The position numbers and the translations under genes were made by a program. A stretch of 64,000 nucleotides of DNA from the NCBI RefSeq assembly GCF_017357825.1, contig NZ_CP046072.1, positions 1,488,001 to 1,552,000 on the forward strand, written 5' to 3'. Below, one piece after another: positions 9,101 to 17,724 of the stretch. The first letter of the stretch is position 1; each line of letters begins with the position of its first letter. Source of the stretch: Sulfurimonas aquatica. Lineage in GTDB: Bacteria > Campylobacterota > Campylobacteria > Campylobacterales > Sulfurimonadaceae. The notes under the pieces were generated by a model. The model worked only from the letters and a program-made list of their open reading frames with translations. It searched no databases and was not told the DNA's origin.

Positions 9101-9253
9101 AAAAAAAGCAATGCTAAGCATTACAAAAATAGAACCAAATATAAAGTCTACTCCAAAAAAGAAAGGTAGACTAAAATAATTTCCAAAATAAGCGAGAAAT
9201 GAAAATAAAATAATAAAAGAAATCCTAGGCAAGTATTTAGAATATGGAAACAT
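6110..9253 (-). CDS. Hybrid sensor histidine kinase, membrane sensor + 2 PAS + HisKA/HATPase + REC
   Basis: 1047-residue inner-membrane hybrid kinase. The first 165 residues form a multi-helix integral sensor. Two further helices (about 170-195 and 335-357) flank a periplasmic region of roughly 140 residues. Two PAS domains follow (about 425-550 and 560-680), then HisKA with H692 in 'NMSHEIRTPMT', HATPase_c with 'DTGIGI' and 'GTGLGL', and a REC domain with D979 in 'MDENMPVLNG'. There is no Hpt domain. It is divergent from the CHASE kinase at 9452. Its kinase and receiver parts are paralogous to the other two hybrids in the window. A TATAAT at 9293-9298 and AAGGA before the ATG support the start. 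Ligand unknown. Confidence 0.93.
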   Translation of the reverse strand: MFPYSKYLPRISFIILFSFLAYFGNYFSLPFFFGVDFIFGSIFVMLSIAFFGFVPGVIVAIIGGLYTTFLWGHSYALIVFTAEAIFVGYLYRKVSSNLVLIDFAYWLFIGAPLVLFFYTQQLGMNFDTASFIALKQTLNGVFNTLIAGITILLLQLNSKLLINRIEKKVSIKNILFYVFFSVITVTAGAPIIYEGYSQKSEKEEALYKLLHNEAMEYFKYLEQYSNLQKKPEFDYFHFKKRNFKLERKDENIVYMNGNMASDVKTGKSLSTDVEGLYIWLPDSDLQIMKLWKSGIYYISTVSILDDKEYVLTLEYPSKELVKDLESGRLKPFISLNIMMFFGIIFSFFVSRWMSRSIHEIAHKSQKISKSIFESENVEFFSSPIQEYDDLQKALEIMTKELLKGIKELNGLNENLEREVAKQTATIQNIINTAPVRIFWKDKNLNYLGCNKLFANYANLEDENDIVGKSDYEMPWSASADKYRENDIRMLKTGVSAIEVEKPILLKNGEKRWVSISKVPLRSEDGIVYGVLGIFSDITKLKEYQTSLREEKQRYKALMKYASDGIFILDMNGKIIECSNIASELLGYSIEEMKELHIYDWDVLHSKEESLEHVKNTPYKPFKFQTKHKRKDGSIYDASIVVVKIKMEGNEYVYASVRDITVEMQKALELSRAKDEAESASEAKSRFLANMSHEIRTPMTGLLGFIQRLQKEEKDTQRIEQFQIVQNSGETLLNLINDILDFSKIESGKMEIEKAPISLYSFFNDLPSIFKELASEKNINLLNNISKNLPEYILGDKNRLKQILFNLISNAIKFTSSGGNVILEVSFNEKDRLLYVSVLDTGIGIAKENQIKVFDAFSQEDVSTTRKFGGTGLGLTISSRLIELMGGELKLESEQNNGSKFYFEIPIEISSGEIEDHSTKDIGEDISFKGHVLVVEDNKTNQLLMGMILDDFDISYDIANDGEEAVLKCKSQKYDMVLMDENMPVLNGIGATKLIRKLEHYVSTPIIAVTANALMGDKEKFLNAGMNGYISKPYSEDDIVKILTQYLS

Positions 9254-9292
9254 TAATATCCTTTTTTATTTAGAAGATAATAATTTTGATTT

Positions 9293-9298
9293 ATTATA
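9293..9298 (-). promoter_or_regulatory. -10 element (TATAAT) of the 6110-9253 kinase
   Basis: Perfect TATAAT on the minus strand 40 bases before the ATG, in the divergent gap between two hybrid kinases. No clear -35 is visible. Confidence 0.45.
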
Positions 9299-9451
9299 CT
9301 CTAAAAAATTAATTTGCTTCAAATATATTTAAACCTCAATATTAATCTTCCAACAACTCTTCTTTGATAATATGTATTTTATTTAGAATAAAATAAATCA
9401 TGTTACAATAAATAAGTATTTATATTTTTAAGTTTTAAAGGTTTTTTGTAT

Positions 9452-11668
9452 ATGAAACACAATATTACCGTATCAATATACATTGCCATAGTAATTGGCC
9501 TAATGCTTTCTTTTACAACCTTTTACTTTATATCTAATGCTGAACAAGTAAAAATTCAAAACCAACTTGAGTTCAAAGCAAAAAATCGTTTAAATGCGCT
9601 TGCAATGAATGTAGAACGCCATATTGACACTCTTAACTCACTTGCTTCATTTTTTAATAGTTCTGAGTTTATATCTAGAGAAGAATTTAAAAACTTCACA
9701 CAATTAACCTTAGAGCGAAATCCTTCAATCTCTGCACTTTCATGGAATCCTTTAGTTTTAGATTCTAAAAAGCAAAACTATATTGATAGGGCACTTAAAG
9801 ATGATATTGATGATTTTAAAATAACTGGATTAAGCGAGTATGGAAAAAGAGTTTCAAGTCTTAAAAAAGATAGTTATACGCCTATATATTATATAGAACC
9901 ACATACTCAGAACAAACTAGCGATGGGATTTGACATATCTTCGCATAAAGATCTAACAGAGGCAATCACTCTCGCGCGTGAAAGTAAAAAAACAGTACTT
10001 ACTCACAAAGTAAAGCTTGATCAAAAAAAAGAAAATTCTTATTCTTACTTGATACTTAAGGCTGTTTATGAACAAGGCGCACCAACTCAAACCATCACAC
10101 AAAGAAATAAGTACTATAAAGGCTTAGTTATAGGTGTCTTTGATTTTGATCTATTAATGAAAATGAGTATATCAAATATAGAACCTGCAGGAATACATGT
10201 TTTACTGTCAGAACTAAATTCTGATTCTGATAAGCAGCTTTTAGATTACCATATCTCTAGAACTGCTGATGCATCCAAGGAGTTCATTCCAAAAAATAGA
10301 GAAGGGATGCTCAAAGGCTTATTTTGGGAGAGAACGATAGATATACTTGAACATCAATGGACTATTACAGTTGTTCCATCTAATTTTTTTATACAAAAAT
10401 ACAAATCATTAGACTCAATTATATTTTTAATAATAGGTCTAGCCATGACTTTGTTATTTGTTTTATATCTCTTAAGTATCAAAAAAAATTACTCCATAAT
10501 TGAAGATTATAATAGTAACCTTGAAGAAAAAGTGAGAGTAAGAACAGGTGAACTTGAAATTGCCTCTCGTGCAAAATCAGACTTTTTAGCAAATATGTCT
10601 CATGAGATACGCACGCCTTTAAACGCTATAGTTGGATTTATAGACATGCTATATAAAAGTGAAACAGATATTTCAAAACAAAAAAAATTCCAAACTATTA
10701 AAGAGTCTAGTAATACACTACTTGGAATCATTAACGACATACTCGACTTTTCAAAAATAGAGATCCATAAACTTGTGATTGAAAGTGTTTCATTCAATAT
10801 TAAAAACATTCTCAATCAAACAGTAGAACTCTATTTTGATGTTGCTAAGAATAAAAACATTTCCATACATTTTGAACTCGATGAAAACTTACCGACTTAT
10901 ATATTGGGAGATGCGACACGTATAAAACAAGTTTTATCTAACCTTTTAAGCAATGCCATAAAATTTGCAAATGAAGATACTATTGTAATTGTTAATGTAA
11001 GCTATTTAGAGGCTTCTAAAGAACTTTATTGCGAAATTATTGATGAAGGCATAGGTATCGAAGAGGAGTTGCTAAAAAATATATTTAATTCATTTGAACA
11101 GGCTGATAGTAGCACAACAAGAAAATATGGTGGTACCGGATTGGGACTTTCAATAAGTAAAGCGTTGATAGAATTAATGGGCGGTAAAATTAATGTTGAA
11201 AGTAGGATTAATATTGGTAGTAAATTTTATTTTGCAATTCCACTGGTTGCCTCGGCTGAAATATGTAATGAAGTAGATGTAAGCACTCATGAGCCTCTTC
11301 AATTAAAGGGACGAATCCTCATCGCAGAAGATAATAAAACAAATCAATTGCTTTTATCAGTGATACTTGATGATTTAAACCTTCAATACGATATCGTAGA
11401 AGATGGCTTACAAGCTGTAGAAGCCATTAAACATCAAGTATATGATCTAATACTTATGGATGAAAATATGCCTGTACTCAATGGAACTGATGCTACTAAA
11501 ATAATAAGAAACCAAGAAACTCAAAATGATATACCAATTATTGCCGTTACTGCAAATGCGCTAAAAGGTGATAAAGAGAAATTTTTATCTGTTGGCATGA
11601 ATGCATATCTTTCAAAACCTATTGATATTACAAAACTAGAATTACTACTAAGAAAATATTTAAGTTAG
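9452..11668 (+). CDS. CHASE-domain hybrid sensor histidine kinase
   Basis: 738-residue hybrid kinase. A helix at about 5-27 and another at about 322-347 bracket a periplasmic CHASE domain (about 60-280, with 'ISALSWNPLV' and 'GFDISSH', typical of the family). The cytoplasmic part has HisKA with H384 in 'NMSHEIRTPLN', HATPase_c ('DEGIGI', 'GTGLGL') and REC with D670 in 'MDENMPVLNG'. CHASE domains sense small extracellular ligands; the ligand here is unknown. I chose the ATG at 9452, because the AAAGG at 9437-9441 is ten bases away; a TTG at 9446 would add two residues. No Hpt domain is present. Confidence 0.92.
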   Translation: MKHNITVSIYIAIVIGLMLSFTTFYFISNAEQVKIQNQLEFKAKNRLNALAMNVERHIDTLNSLASFFNSSEFISREEFKNFTQLTLERNPSISALSWNPLVLDSKKQNYIDRALKDDIDDFKITGLSEYGKRVSSLKKDSYTPIYYIEPHTQNKLAMGFDISSHKDLTEAITLARESKKTVLTHKVKLDQKKENSYSYLILKAVYEQGAPTQTITQRNKYYKGLVIGVFDFDLLMKMSISNIEPAGIHVLLSELNSDSDKQLLDYHISRTADASKEFIPKNREGMLKGLFWERTIDILEHQWTITVVPSNFFIQKYKSLDSIIFLIIGLAMTLLFVLYLLSIKKNYSIIEDYNSNLEEKVRVRTGELEIASRAKSDFLANMSHEIRTPLNAIVGFIDMLYKSETDISKQKKFQTIKESSNTLLGIINDILDFSKIEIHKLVIESVSFNIKNILNQTVELYFDVAKNKNISIHFELDENLPTYILGDATRIKQVLSNLLSNAIKFANEDTIVIVNVSYLEASKELYCEIIDEGIGIEEELLKNIFNSFEQADSSTTRKYGGTGLGLSISKALIELMGGKINVESRINIGSKFYFAIPLVASAEICNEVDVSTHEPLQLKGRILIAEDNKTNQLLLSVILDDLNLQYDIVEDGLQAVEAIKHQVYDLILMDENMPVLNGTDATKIIRNQETQNDIPIIAVTANALKGDKEKFLSVGMNAYLSKPIDITKLELLLRKYLS

Positions 11669-11698
11669 TTTTTCTAAGTAATGCTCACTCCAAAAAAT

Positions 11699-11736
11699 TT
11701 GAGATTTAAAGCAACTGACTTATTTGTAAATCTCAA
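11699..11736. repeat. Inverted repeat downstream of the CHASE kinase
   Basis: Arms TTGAGATTTA (11699-11708) and TAAATCTCAA (11727-11736) with an 18-base loop. It could help terminate the kinase transcript, but it lacks a T-tract. Confidence 0.4.
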
Positions 11737-12000
11737 TTATATATCCTTCTTTAGTAAGTTATATAGGCATAGCTATATATCTAATACTTCAAAATTACTT
11801 CTAATATTAAATTAATCTTAAATATAGACTATTAATTATAATTCTTAAAGCAGAATAAAGATATCTAGAATGCTTTAAAGAATTCTAAGAGAAACTAGAT
11901 TTATAACATTGTTATTCTGCTATACACTCCTAGTAGTAAGCTTGACATACTTTCAGAATTTGTATTTATTCATTTAAGCGGATTATACATTCATATTATT

Positions 12001-12015
12001 TACGTTTTAAACGTA
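12001..12015. promoter_or_regulatory. Palindrome TACGTTT-T-AAACGTA, candidate operator
   Basis: Exact 7-bp arms around one central base, ending 17 bases before the GTG start of the DUF3494 lipoprotein and downstream of the candidate TTGACA promoter. This is a good position for a repressor site. Confidence 0.4.
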
Positions 12016-12032
12016 CTAAAAGGACAAATCAA

Positions 12033-13151
12033 GTGAAAACATTCAAACAATATTCAAGTTTAACGATTTTTTCTATGCTCTTTATTCTAAGTATCTTTGC
12101 AGTGGGGTGTAGTGAAGACACTACTGATACTGAAACTACTATAGACTCTGTACCTGCAACAGTAAGTTCCATATATCCAAGTGCTAATACAACCGATGTG
12201 CCGATTGATAGAAGTATTAGTGTTCTATTTAATGAAGCTCTTGAGCCTTTATCCGTGAGTGATGCTACATTTACATTGGCTACGACTGGTCCTACATCTG
12301 TTGCTGGTGTAGTAACTTATTCTGGTAAAAGTATAGTTTTTAGTCCAGATGCCAATCTTTCTCCAAATACTCAATATATTGTCACAATTACTACTGGTGT
12401 GAAGGACTTAGCTGGTAATGCTATGGCAAATGAATATGTATGGCGTTTTACAACAGGAGCGGGTTTAGCATCAGTTTTAGTACCAGTAAATCTCGGTACT
12501 TCAGTAAATTATGTGATTCTAGCTAAAACGGCGGTATCCACTACCGGCACTACAGCAATTACAGGGGATGTAGGAGTAAGTCCGGCTGCAAGGTCTTACA
12601 TAACTGGATTTTCTGATACACTCTTTAGCGATGGAACATATGCAACATCACCTTTAGTTACAGGAAAGATTTATGCATCTAATATGACAGTACCCACTCC
12701 AACCAACCTCACAACAGCAATAAGCGATATGGAAACTGCATATACAGATGCAGCTGGACGTACGTTACCTGATTATACTGAGCTCCATGCTGGTAATATA
12801 AGTGGTAAAATTCTTTCTCCAGGCCTTTATAAATGGGGAACAGGTGTTTTAATAACAGATGTAGGCGTAACTATTTCAGGTAGCGCGACTGATGTCTGGA
12901 TTTTTCAGATATCAGAGAATCTTACCGTGAACAATGGTGCCATCCTGACTCTCGCCGGTGGCGCATTGGCGAAAAATATTTTCTGGCAAGTTGCAGGAGG
13001 AGTAGGCGTTTCTCTTGGAACAACGGCAGATTTTAAAGGTATAGTGTTAGCACAAAAAGGCATAGTAGTAAAAACTGGAGCAAAAGTTAATGGTAGACTT
13101 TTAGCACAGACAGCAGTTACTCTTGATGCAAACACTCTCACACAGCCTTAA
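12033..13151 (+). CDS. Lipoprotein with Ig-like (Big_5) and DUF3494 ice-binding-like domains
   Basis: 372-residue exported lipoprotein: signal peptide ending 'FAVGC' with lipid-anchored C26, an SbsA-type Ig-like domain (about 48-145), then a DUF3494 domain (about 150-370). That fold is known from ice-binding proteins and from adhesion or surface proteins of non-polar bacteria. Family signatures are visible: 'GDVGVSPA', 'ITGF', 'SPGLYKWG' and 'DVWIFQIS'. The GTG start has AAAGGA at good spacing. It is the first gene of an apparent operon with the PA2779 and PA2778 homologues. Without knowing the habitat, a surface or matrix role is at least as likely as ice binding. Confidence 0.85.
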   Translation: MKTFKQYSSLTIFSMLFILSIFAVGCSEDTTDTETTIDSVPATVSSIYPSANTTDVPIDRSISVLFNEALEPLSVSDATFTLATTGPTSVAGVVTYSGKSIVFSPDANLSPNTQYIVTITTGVKDLAGNAMANEYVWRFTTGAGLASVLVPVNLGTSVNYVILAKTAVSTTGTTAITGDVGVSPAARSYITGFSDTLFSDGTYATSPLVTGKIYASNMTVPTPTNLTTAISDMETAYTDAAGRTLPDYTELHAGNISGKILSPGLYKWGTGVLITDVGVTISGSATDVWIFQISENLTVNNGAILTLAGGALAKNIFWQVAGGVGVSLGTTADFKGIVLAQKGIVVKTGAKVNGRLLAQTAVTLDANTLTQP

Positions 13152-13190
13152 TAAAGCTGCACACTCTATAAAAAAATTAAAGGAAAGTAT

Positions 13191-13586
13191 ATGAAAATTT
13201 CTAAACTTATTTTATCATTTATTTTAAGTATATCTCTATTTGCTGGTGTTTTATCAGCACAAATGGCTTCGACTGAAGCAGTTGTTGCAAACACCGTCTC
13301 TGTATCTTCAAAAGAGAAACTAGCGCAGATTATCTCTCGTGAGGATGTTACAAAAAGATTTGAGGAGTTAGGTGTAGATCCACAAATGATTGAAGCTAGA
13401 GTTGCTTCGATGACTAATGAAGAAGCGTCAAAAGTAGCATTTCAAATAGATACGTTACCAGCTGGTGCAGATGCAGGTATGTCTCTAGTAGGTGCCGTAG
13501 TTTTTATTTTTATAGTTTTACTGGTTACTGATATTCTTGGAGTAACAAAAGTTTTTAACTTTACTAAACCTATAACAAATAACTAA
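13191..13586 (+). CDS. PA2779 family protein
   Basis: 131-residue small exported or membrane protein. It has an N-terminal signal helix with an Ala-Gln-Met cleavage region, a helical middle containing 'R.DV...(F/L)..(L)GVDP', and a C-terminal hydrophobic helix ('LVGAVVFIFIVLLVTDILGVT'). This matches the PA2779 family, whose members nearly always precede a PA2778-type cysteine peptidase, as here (8 bases separate them). The molecular role is unknown; an anchor or substrate for the peptidase is an inference from the pairing. Confidence 0.8.
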   Translation: MKISKLILSFILSISLFAGVLSAQMASTEAVVANTVSVSSKEKLAQIISREDVTKRFEELGVDPQMIEARVASMTNEEASKVAFQIDTLPAGADAGMSLVGAVVFIFIVLLVTDILGVTKVFNFTKPITNN

Positions 13587-13594
13587 GTACTAAA

Positions 13595-14554
13595 GTGAGT
13601 ATCAACAAGAAGCTCTCTTTATTTTTTACACTAGTCACCTTGATTTTTTCAAGTGGCTGTGTACCTAAGAATCCTCTACCTTTAGAGAGCAACTACACAT
13701 CCTCAAATATCAATGTCCCCTATATTTCACCGCGATCAGAGCTTTGTGCTTCAACATCAATTGAAATGGTTTCTTCTTACTGGCAATCAATTATTTCTTA
13801 TGAACCACATCTAACACTCAAAGAATTGGATAAGAGAACATTAATACCTAGTAAAGGTGGCACTTTACAAATAGAACTAATCTCTGCAGCAAGAGCTAAT
13901 GGCTTCATTGTTTATCCTTTAGAGCCAACATTTGACGCGCTTCTCAGTGAACTTTTAGCATATCATCCTGTGATTGTATTGGTAAACCGTAGTTACTCAT
14001 GGTATCCACTTTGGCATTATGCCCCAATTACGGGATATGATTCCAAGACAGAGACTATATTGACGCATTTTGCGGATAAACCAAATGAAGCAGTGAGTAT
14101 TGGTACTTTTGCAGCCTTATGGCAAAGAAGTGAAAATTGGGGAGTTGTTCTTTTACCTCCAGGAGAACTACCTGCAACTGCTTCAGCAAAAAAGTTTCTG
14201 CATGCTACTTACGATCTTGAAAAAATGGGAATGATGGATGAAGCTATTATGTCTTATAAAAGTGCCCTTGTTCGTTGGCCAGAAGATACAGATATATTAT
14301 TTGCACTGGGAAATGCTTATTATAGCTCTAATCAGATAAGTAATGCAGAAGAGATATATCGTAGAATTTTATCAATAGATTTTACATATTCTCTTGCCAT
14401 TAATAATTTGGCAGACCTACTATGCCACACTGATAGACCTGCTGAGGCATTAAAATTAATCAACATGGCTGTGACAGATGACTTAGAAATAGATTCAATT
14501 ATACAAAGCACTCGTAAAGAGATAAGCAGAGGCTGTATTTATACTAGACCCTAG
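13595..14554 (+). CDS. PA2778 family C39-like cysteine peptidase lipoprotein with TPR repeats
   Basis: 319-residue predicted lipoprotein ('LIFSSGC', C22). A papain-like C39 domain has the nucleophile C51 in 'ELCASTSIEM' and the histidine H141 in 'WHYAPITGYD'. The C-terminal third (about 205-310) contains TPR-like helices ('ALGNAYYSSNQISNAEEIYR'). C39 peptidases often process double-glycine leaders, but this exported form is not fused to a transporter, so its substrate is unknown. GTG start at 13595 is 8 bases after the PA2779 stop. Operon context suggests it acts on, or together with, the upstream DUF3494 lipoprotein or PA2779 protein. Confidence 0.82.
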   Translation: MSINKKLSLFFTLVTLIFSSGCVPKNPLPLESNYTSSNINVPYISPRSELCASTSIEMVSSYWQSIISYEPHLTLKELDKRTLIPSKGGTLQIELISAARANGFIVYPLEPTFDALLSELLAYHPVIVLVNRSYSWYPLWHYAPITGYDSKTETILTHFADKPNEAVSIGTFAALWQRSENWGVVLLPPGELPATASAKKFLHATYDLEKMGMMDEAIMSYKSALVRWPEDTDILFALGNAYYSSNQISNAEEIYRRILSIDFTYSLAINNLADLLCHTDRPAEALKLINMAVTDDLEIDSIIQSTRKEISRGCIYTRP

Positions 14555-14601
14555 CTCTCATATTAAAGTACTTTTTATTATTTTCTTCACACTTCTTGCC
14601 A

Positions 14602-15180
14602 CTATCGACGTTTTCCCGAGAGCATAAATAGACTACCTAGAAAACTTCGTCTTGGCAGTAAATCGGGACCTTCATAAACACTCTTTAGATCAGATATAGA
14701 ATAGACTGCACTCTTATCAAGCTCTTTAATCAACTCAATAAGAGCAGGAACGTTACGTCTCTTTTCAATAATAAGTAATAATTCCACAGGATGGGTCTCT
14801 CCCATATCACCATCAAAAGCAACAACTTTGAAATTGCGCTTTCGTAATTCGTCTGCAAGTACGTCACGGTTAAATGATATGCAACGAATAAGTTCATCAC
14901 CAATAGCGAAACTACTTTCAATCAATATGCCCACATAATTACCCACGGCAAAACCACTAGCATACGCTAATGCGAGATACCACTGATCAAGATTAGTCAA
15001 AACTTGAGATGCCGCAAGCAACCAAATCATAATTTCAAAAAAACCAATAAACGAGGCTAAGATTTTTTGACCACGAAACACAACTATCGTTCGAAAGGTT
15101 CCTAGTGAAACGTCGGCAACTCTTGCAAGAAAGATAAGTGGCGCTAATAAATAGGGATATTCAATTAATAATTCTGACAT
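14602..15180 (-). CDS. UPF0316 (DUF2179/DUF5698) membrane protein
   Basis: 192-residue protein. Three hydrophobic helices in the first 90 residues include the signature 'RVADVSLGTFRTI', followed by a DUF2179-type cytoplasmic domain ('FKVVAFDGDMGETHPVELLLII'). This is the UPF0316 architecture; its role is unknown, though the DUF2179 part resembles PII-like ligand-binding folds. A good AAGGA lies before the ATG. It stands alone, convergent with the PA2778 gene. Confidence 0.85.
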   Translation of the reverse strand: MSELLIEYPYLLAPLIFLARVADVSLGTFRTIVVFRGQKILASFIGFFEIMIWLLAASQVLTNLDQWYLALAYASGFAVGNYVGILIESSFAIGDELIRCISFNRDVLADELRKRNFKVVAFDGDMGETHPVELLLIIEKRRNVPALIELIKELDKSAVYSISDLKSVYEGPDLLPRRSFLGSLFMLSGKRR

Positions 15181-15294
15181 TAAAATTCCTTGTATATAAA
15201 GAGTGTACCATAACTACTTAATATCTTACATTCAGGTAATTAAATCAACTTTAGCAATAAAACTTCACCATATATAGAATGTAAAAAACAATGC

Positions 15295-15300
15295 TATATT
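15295..15300 (+). promoter_or_regulatory. Extended -10 element (TGcTATATT) before selO
   Basis: TG at 15292-15293 with TATATT 67 bases before the ATG. One mismatch to consensus; no clear -35. Confidence 0.35.
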
Positions 15301-15366
15301 TAAAAATTTATCTATTATAAAGCTAGTTGAGATATAAGTTATTATATTTCTAAATAAGGCAGATAT

Positions 15367-17076
15367 ATGCAAGAAGTTAAACAAAATTCTCAGACAATAA
15401 ACAGACTTGAAGATTTAGCAGAGTTAGCTGACTACTCCCTAATGGAGACCCTAAGCTCTGATCCAGAATCTACAGAAGATGGAGTTGATCATTCACCAAG
15501 GCAAGTATTTAGTGGGCACTATGTCCCAGTAAACCCAACACCGATTGAAGCTCCTATCTATATTGCACATAGTAAGACATTTTTTAAAGAGCTTGGTTTT
15601 TCTGATAGTTTGGCAACATCAGATGACTTTATACGAATGTTTTCTGGTGATTCCTCACAATTACCTAGTCCACTTCGTCGCAGTGGTTGGGCGACAGGAT
15701 ATGCACTCTCAATCTATGGAACAGAGTACTATGATCAATGTCCTTTTAAAACAGGAAATGGCTATGGTGACGGTCGTGCCGTATCTATCCTTGAGGCTTC
15801 TATAAATGGTAAACGCTGGGAGATGCAGTTAAAAGGTGGTGGAAGAACTCCATATTGTCGTGGAGCTGATGGCCGGGCAGTACTGCGTTCAAGTATAAGA
15901 GAGTTTTTAGCGCAGGAGCACATGCATGCTCTTGGAGTTCCAACATCACGTTCATTGAGTCTGTATGTATCTCAAACAGAAAAAGTTAGACGTCCATGGT
16001 TTCGAAATGGTTCATACTCTAGAGACCCTGAAGTGATGATAGAAGAGCCTGCTGCTATAACAACACGGGTTGCACCCTCATTTCTTCGCGTGGGTCAACT
16101 AGAACTCTTCGGTCGTCGTGCTCGTAAAAATGAACATCCAAAGGCAATGCAAGAGCTTGAGATGATAGTACTACACTTAATTGAACGCGAGTATAGTGAC
16201 GAAATAGATTCAAATCTGACTATGCAAGAAAAAATAGTCTTATTAGCTCGTGAATTTCGTTCGCGTTTAACTTCACTCGTAGCAAACTGGATTCGCGTTG
16301 GCTACTGCCAAGGTAACTTTAACGGTGACAACTGTGCGGCAGGTGGTTTTACCCTAGACTATGGTCCATTTGGTTTTATGGATAACTTTGACCCTAAGTA
16401 CCAGCCATGGACGGGTGGTGGCGTTCACTTCTCATTTTTGAACCAACCACAAGCGGCTGAACGTAACTTTAAAATGTTTTGTAAAGCACTCCAGCCCTTA
16501 CTTGGAGATAATGAAAACAAACTAAAAGAACTTGCAGAGATAAAAGATGATTTTTCAAATGTAATGCAAGTTGAGATGATACAGATGTGGACGTCTAAAC
16601 TAGGACTACAAAACTTTAACCCTACTCTGTTTAATCAACTCATAAAACTAATGATAGAAACTTCTGTTGATTACACTATCTTTTTTCGTGAGCTCTCAAA
16701 TATACCTGATGATATTGGTTTGCTTGCAAAAAGCTTTTATGGTGACTCAGTATATGATAAGAAGATTATTAAAAGTTGGACTGAGTGGTTTGAAACATGG
16801 AAAACGCTTATAGATGCATCTACTCTTGAGTCTAAAGAGAAACTCTCTAAGAAGATGAAACGAGTAAACCCTAAATACACTCTACGAGAGTGGTTCCTTG
16901 TTCCTGCTTATAAAGAGGCTCAAAAAGGTGACTACACGCTCATACATGAGTTACAAGAAGTTATGATAAACCCATATGCAGAGCAATCTTCTGAGATGCA
17001 AGAGAAGTACTATAGGGAAAAACCTTCTGAGTTCTTTGAAATCGCTGGTATATCACATATTACCTGCTCATCATAA
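15367..17076 (+). CDS. selO: SelO (YdiU) family protein adenylyltransferase
   Basis: 569-residue pseudokinase-fold enzyme of the SelO/YdiU family, which transfers AMP from ATP to protein hydroxyls, mainly in redox-related proteins. Visible signatures include '[11 protein letters not shown]', '[10 protein letters not shown]', '[11 protein letters not shown]', the catalytic loop '[11 protein letters not shown]' (D321), and the metal-site '[14 protein letters not shown]' (D331). It ends 'TCSS': Cys sits where eukaryotic SelO has selenocysteine. It is longer than the roughly 480-residue E. coli protein, mainly through about 45 extra N-terminal residues and extra C-terminal helices. It is monocistronic, with a hairpin after the stop. 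Confidence 0.92.
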   Translation: MQEVKQNSQTINRLEDLAELADYSLMETLSSDPESTEDGVDHSPRQVFSGHYVPVNPTPIEAPIYIAHSKTFFKELGFSDSLATSDDFIRMFSGDSSQLPSPLRRSGWATGYALSIYGTEYYDQCPFKTGNGYGDGRAVSILEASINGKRWEMQLKGGGRTPYCRGADGRAVLRSSIREFLAQEHMHALGVPTSRSLSLYVSQTEKVRRPWFRNGSYSRDPEVMIEEPAAITTRVAPSFLRVGQLELFGRRARKNEHPKAMQELEMIVLHLIEREYSDEIDSNLTMQEKIVLLAREFRSRLTSLVANWIRVGYCQGNFNGDNCAAGGFTLDYGPFGFMDNFDPKYQPWTGGGVHFSFLNQPQAAERNFKMFCKALQPLLGDNENKLKELAEIKDDFSNVMQVEMIQMWTSKLGLQNFNPTLFNQLIKLMIETSVDYTIFFRELSNIPDDIGLLAKSFYGDSVYDKKIIKSWTEWFETWKTLIDASTLESKEKLSKKMKRVNPKYTLREWFLVPAYKEAQKGDYTLIHELQEVMINPYAEQSSEMQEKYYREKPSEFFEIAGISHITCSS

Positions 17077-17082
17077 ACAAAA

Positions 17083-17122
17083 TACAAACTTATCTTTGTT
17101 TAAAACAAGAGATGAGTTTGTA
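17083..17122. terminator. Hairpin between convergent genes (bidirectional terminator)
   Basis: Outer arms TACAAACT (17083-17090) and AGTTTGTA (17115-17122) pair perfectly. The interior can extend the stem (ATCTTTGT against ACAAGAGAT with one bulge). It lies just after selO and just after the convergent 17132-17587 gene, so it may serve both strands. Confidence 0.55.
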
Positions 17123-17131
17123 CTCCTTCGC

Positions 17132-17587
17132 TTAAAACTCCATTTGCACTTCTTTGGATTTTTGGATATAAAGCAGAACGTTTGTAACGCAAAATTGATC
17201 CATAACGTCCATGCCTTCGCTTTCATACTCCATTAAATACTCAAACCCGTCTAACTCAATTTCTTTAACTTTGTTTAAGTGAACAACGTATAACAATAAA
17301 TCTGCTAAATCACTAACTGGAATTATTTTTCTAAAATCTTTATCAAATTCACGTATATATTTCCAACATACCATTTCATTCGACATAAGAAGTATCCAAA
17401 GAATTATGTTGTCTACTTTTTGAGGTGCTTTAACTTGCTTTAACAGAGCGTTATATATCTCCGTGTTTTGAGATATTTCATCAATCTGCTCATTTGCTTG
17501 CGTTATTAAAAAGTTGATTCTCTCTTCACTGATTCTATCATTTTTGTAGTTCTCTAGTACTGCGTTTGCGATTTGAAATGTATCCAT
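17132..17587 (-). CDS. Hypothetical 151-residue helical protein
   Basis: No family recognised. The sequence is acidic and predicted almost wholly helical, without signal peptide or membrane span. It has three cysteines or histidines of no obvious pattern. The ATG has a plausible AGAGAG upstream. It is isolated between selO (convergent) and the HD-GYP regulator. Amino-acid composition is normal for the window, so it is probably a genuine cytosolic protein of unknown function. Confidence 0.55.
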   Translation of the reverse strand: MDTFQIANAVLENYKNDRISEERINFLITQANEQIDEISQNTEIYNALLKQVKAPQKVDNIILWILLMSNEMVCWKYIREFDKDFRKIIPVSDLADLLLYVVHLNKVKEIELDGFEYLMEYESEGMDVMDQFCVTNVLLYIQKSKEVQMEF

Positions 17588-17724
17588 TAATTCTCTCTTT
17601 ATTTGATATGTAATTATGACAAAATATTCTGAAGTCTCTATTAGTGAAACTAAACATAGGAAGTTTACTCTATTATCTTTAAAGGTATATTTTTGGCTGT
17701 TTTTCTAAGTAAATCTTGAATCAC

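Larger units (their letters stand above)
11669..12032. other. 364-base intergenic region before the DUF3494 lipoprotein operon
   Basis: AT-rich. It contains a hairpin at 11699-11736, a candidate sigma-70 promoter (TTGACA at 11942-11947 with a T/A-rich -10 near 11963-11970), and a perfect 7-bp palindrome at 12001-12015. No ORF with a ribosome site is seen. Confidence 0.55.
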
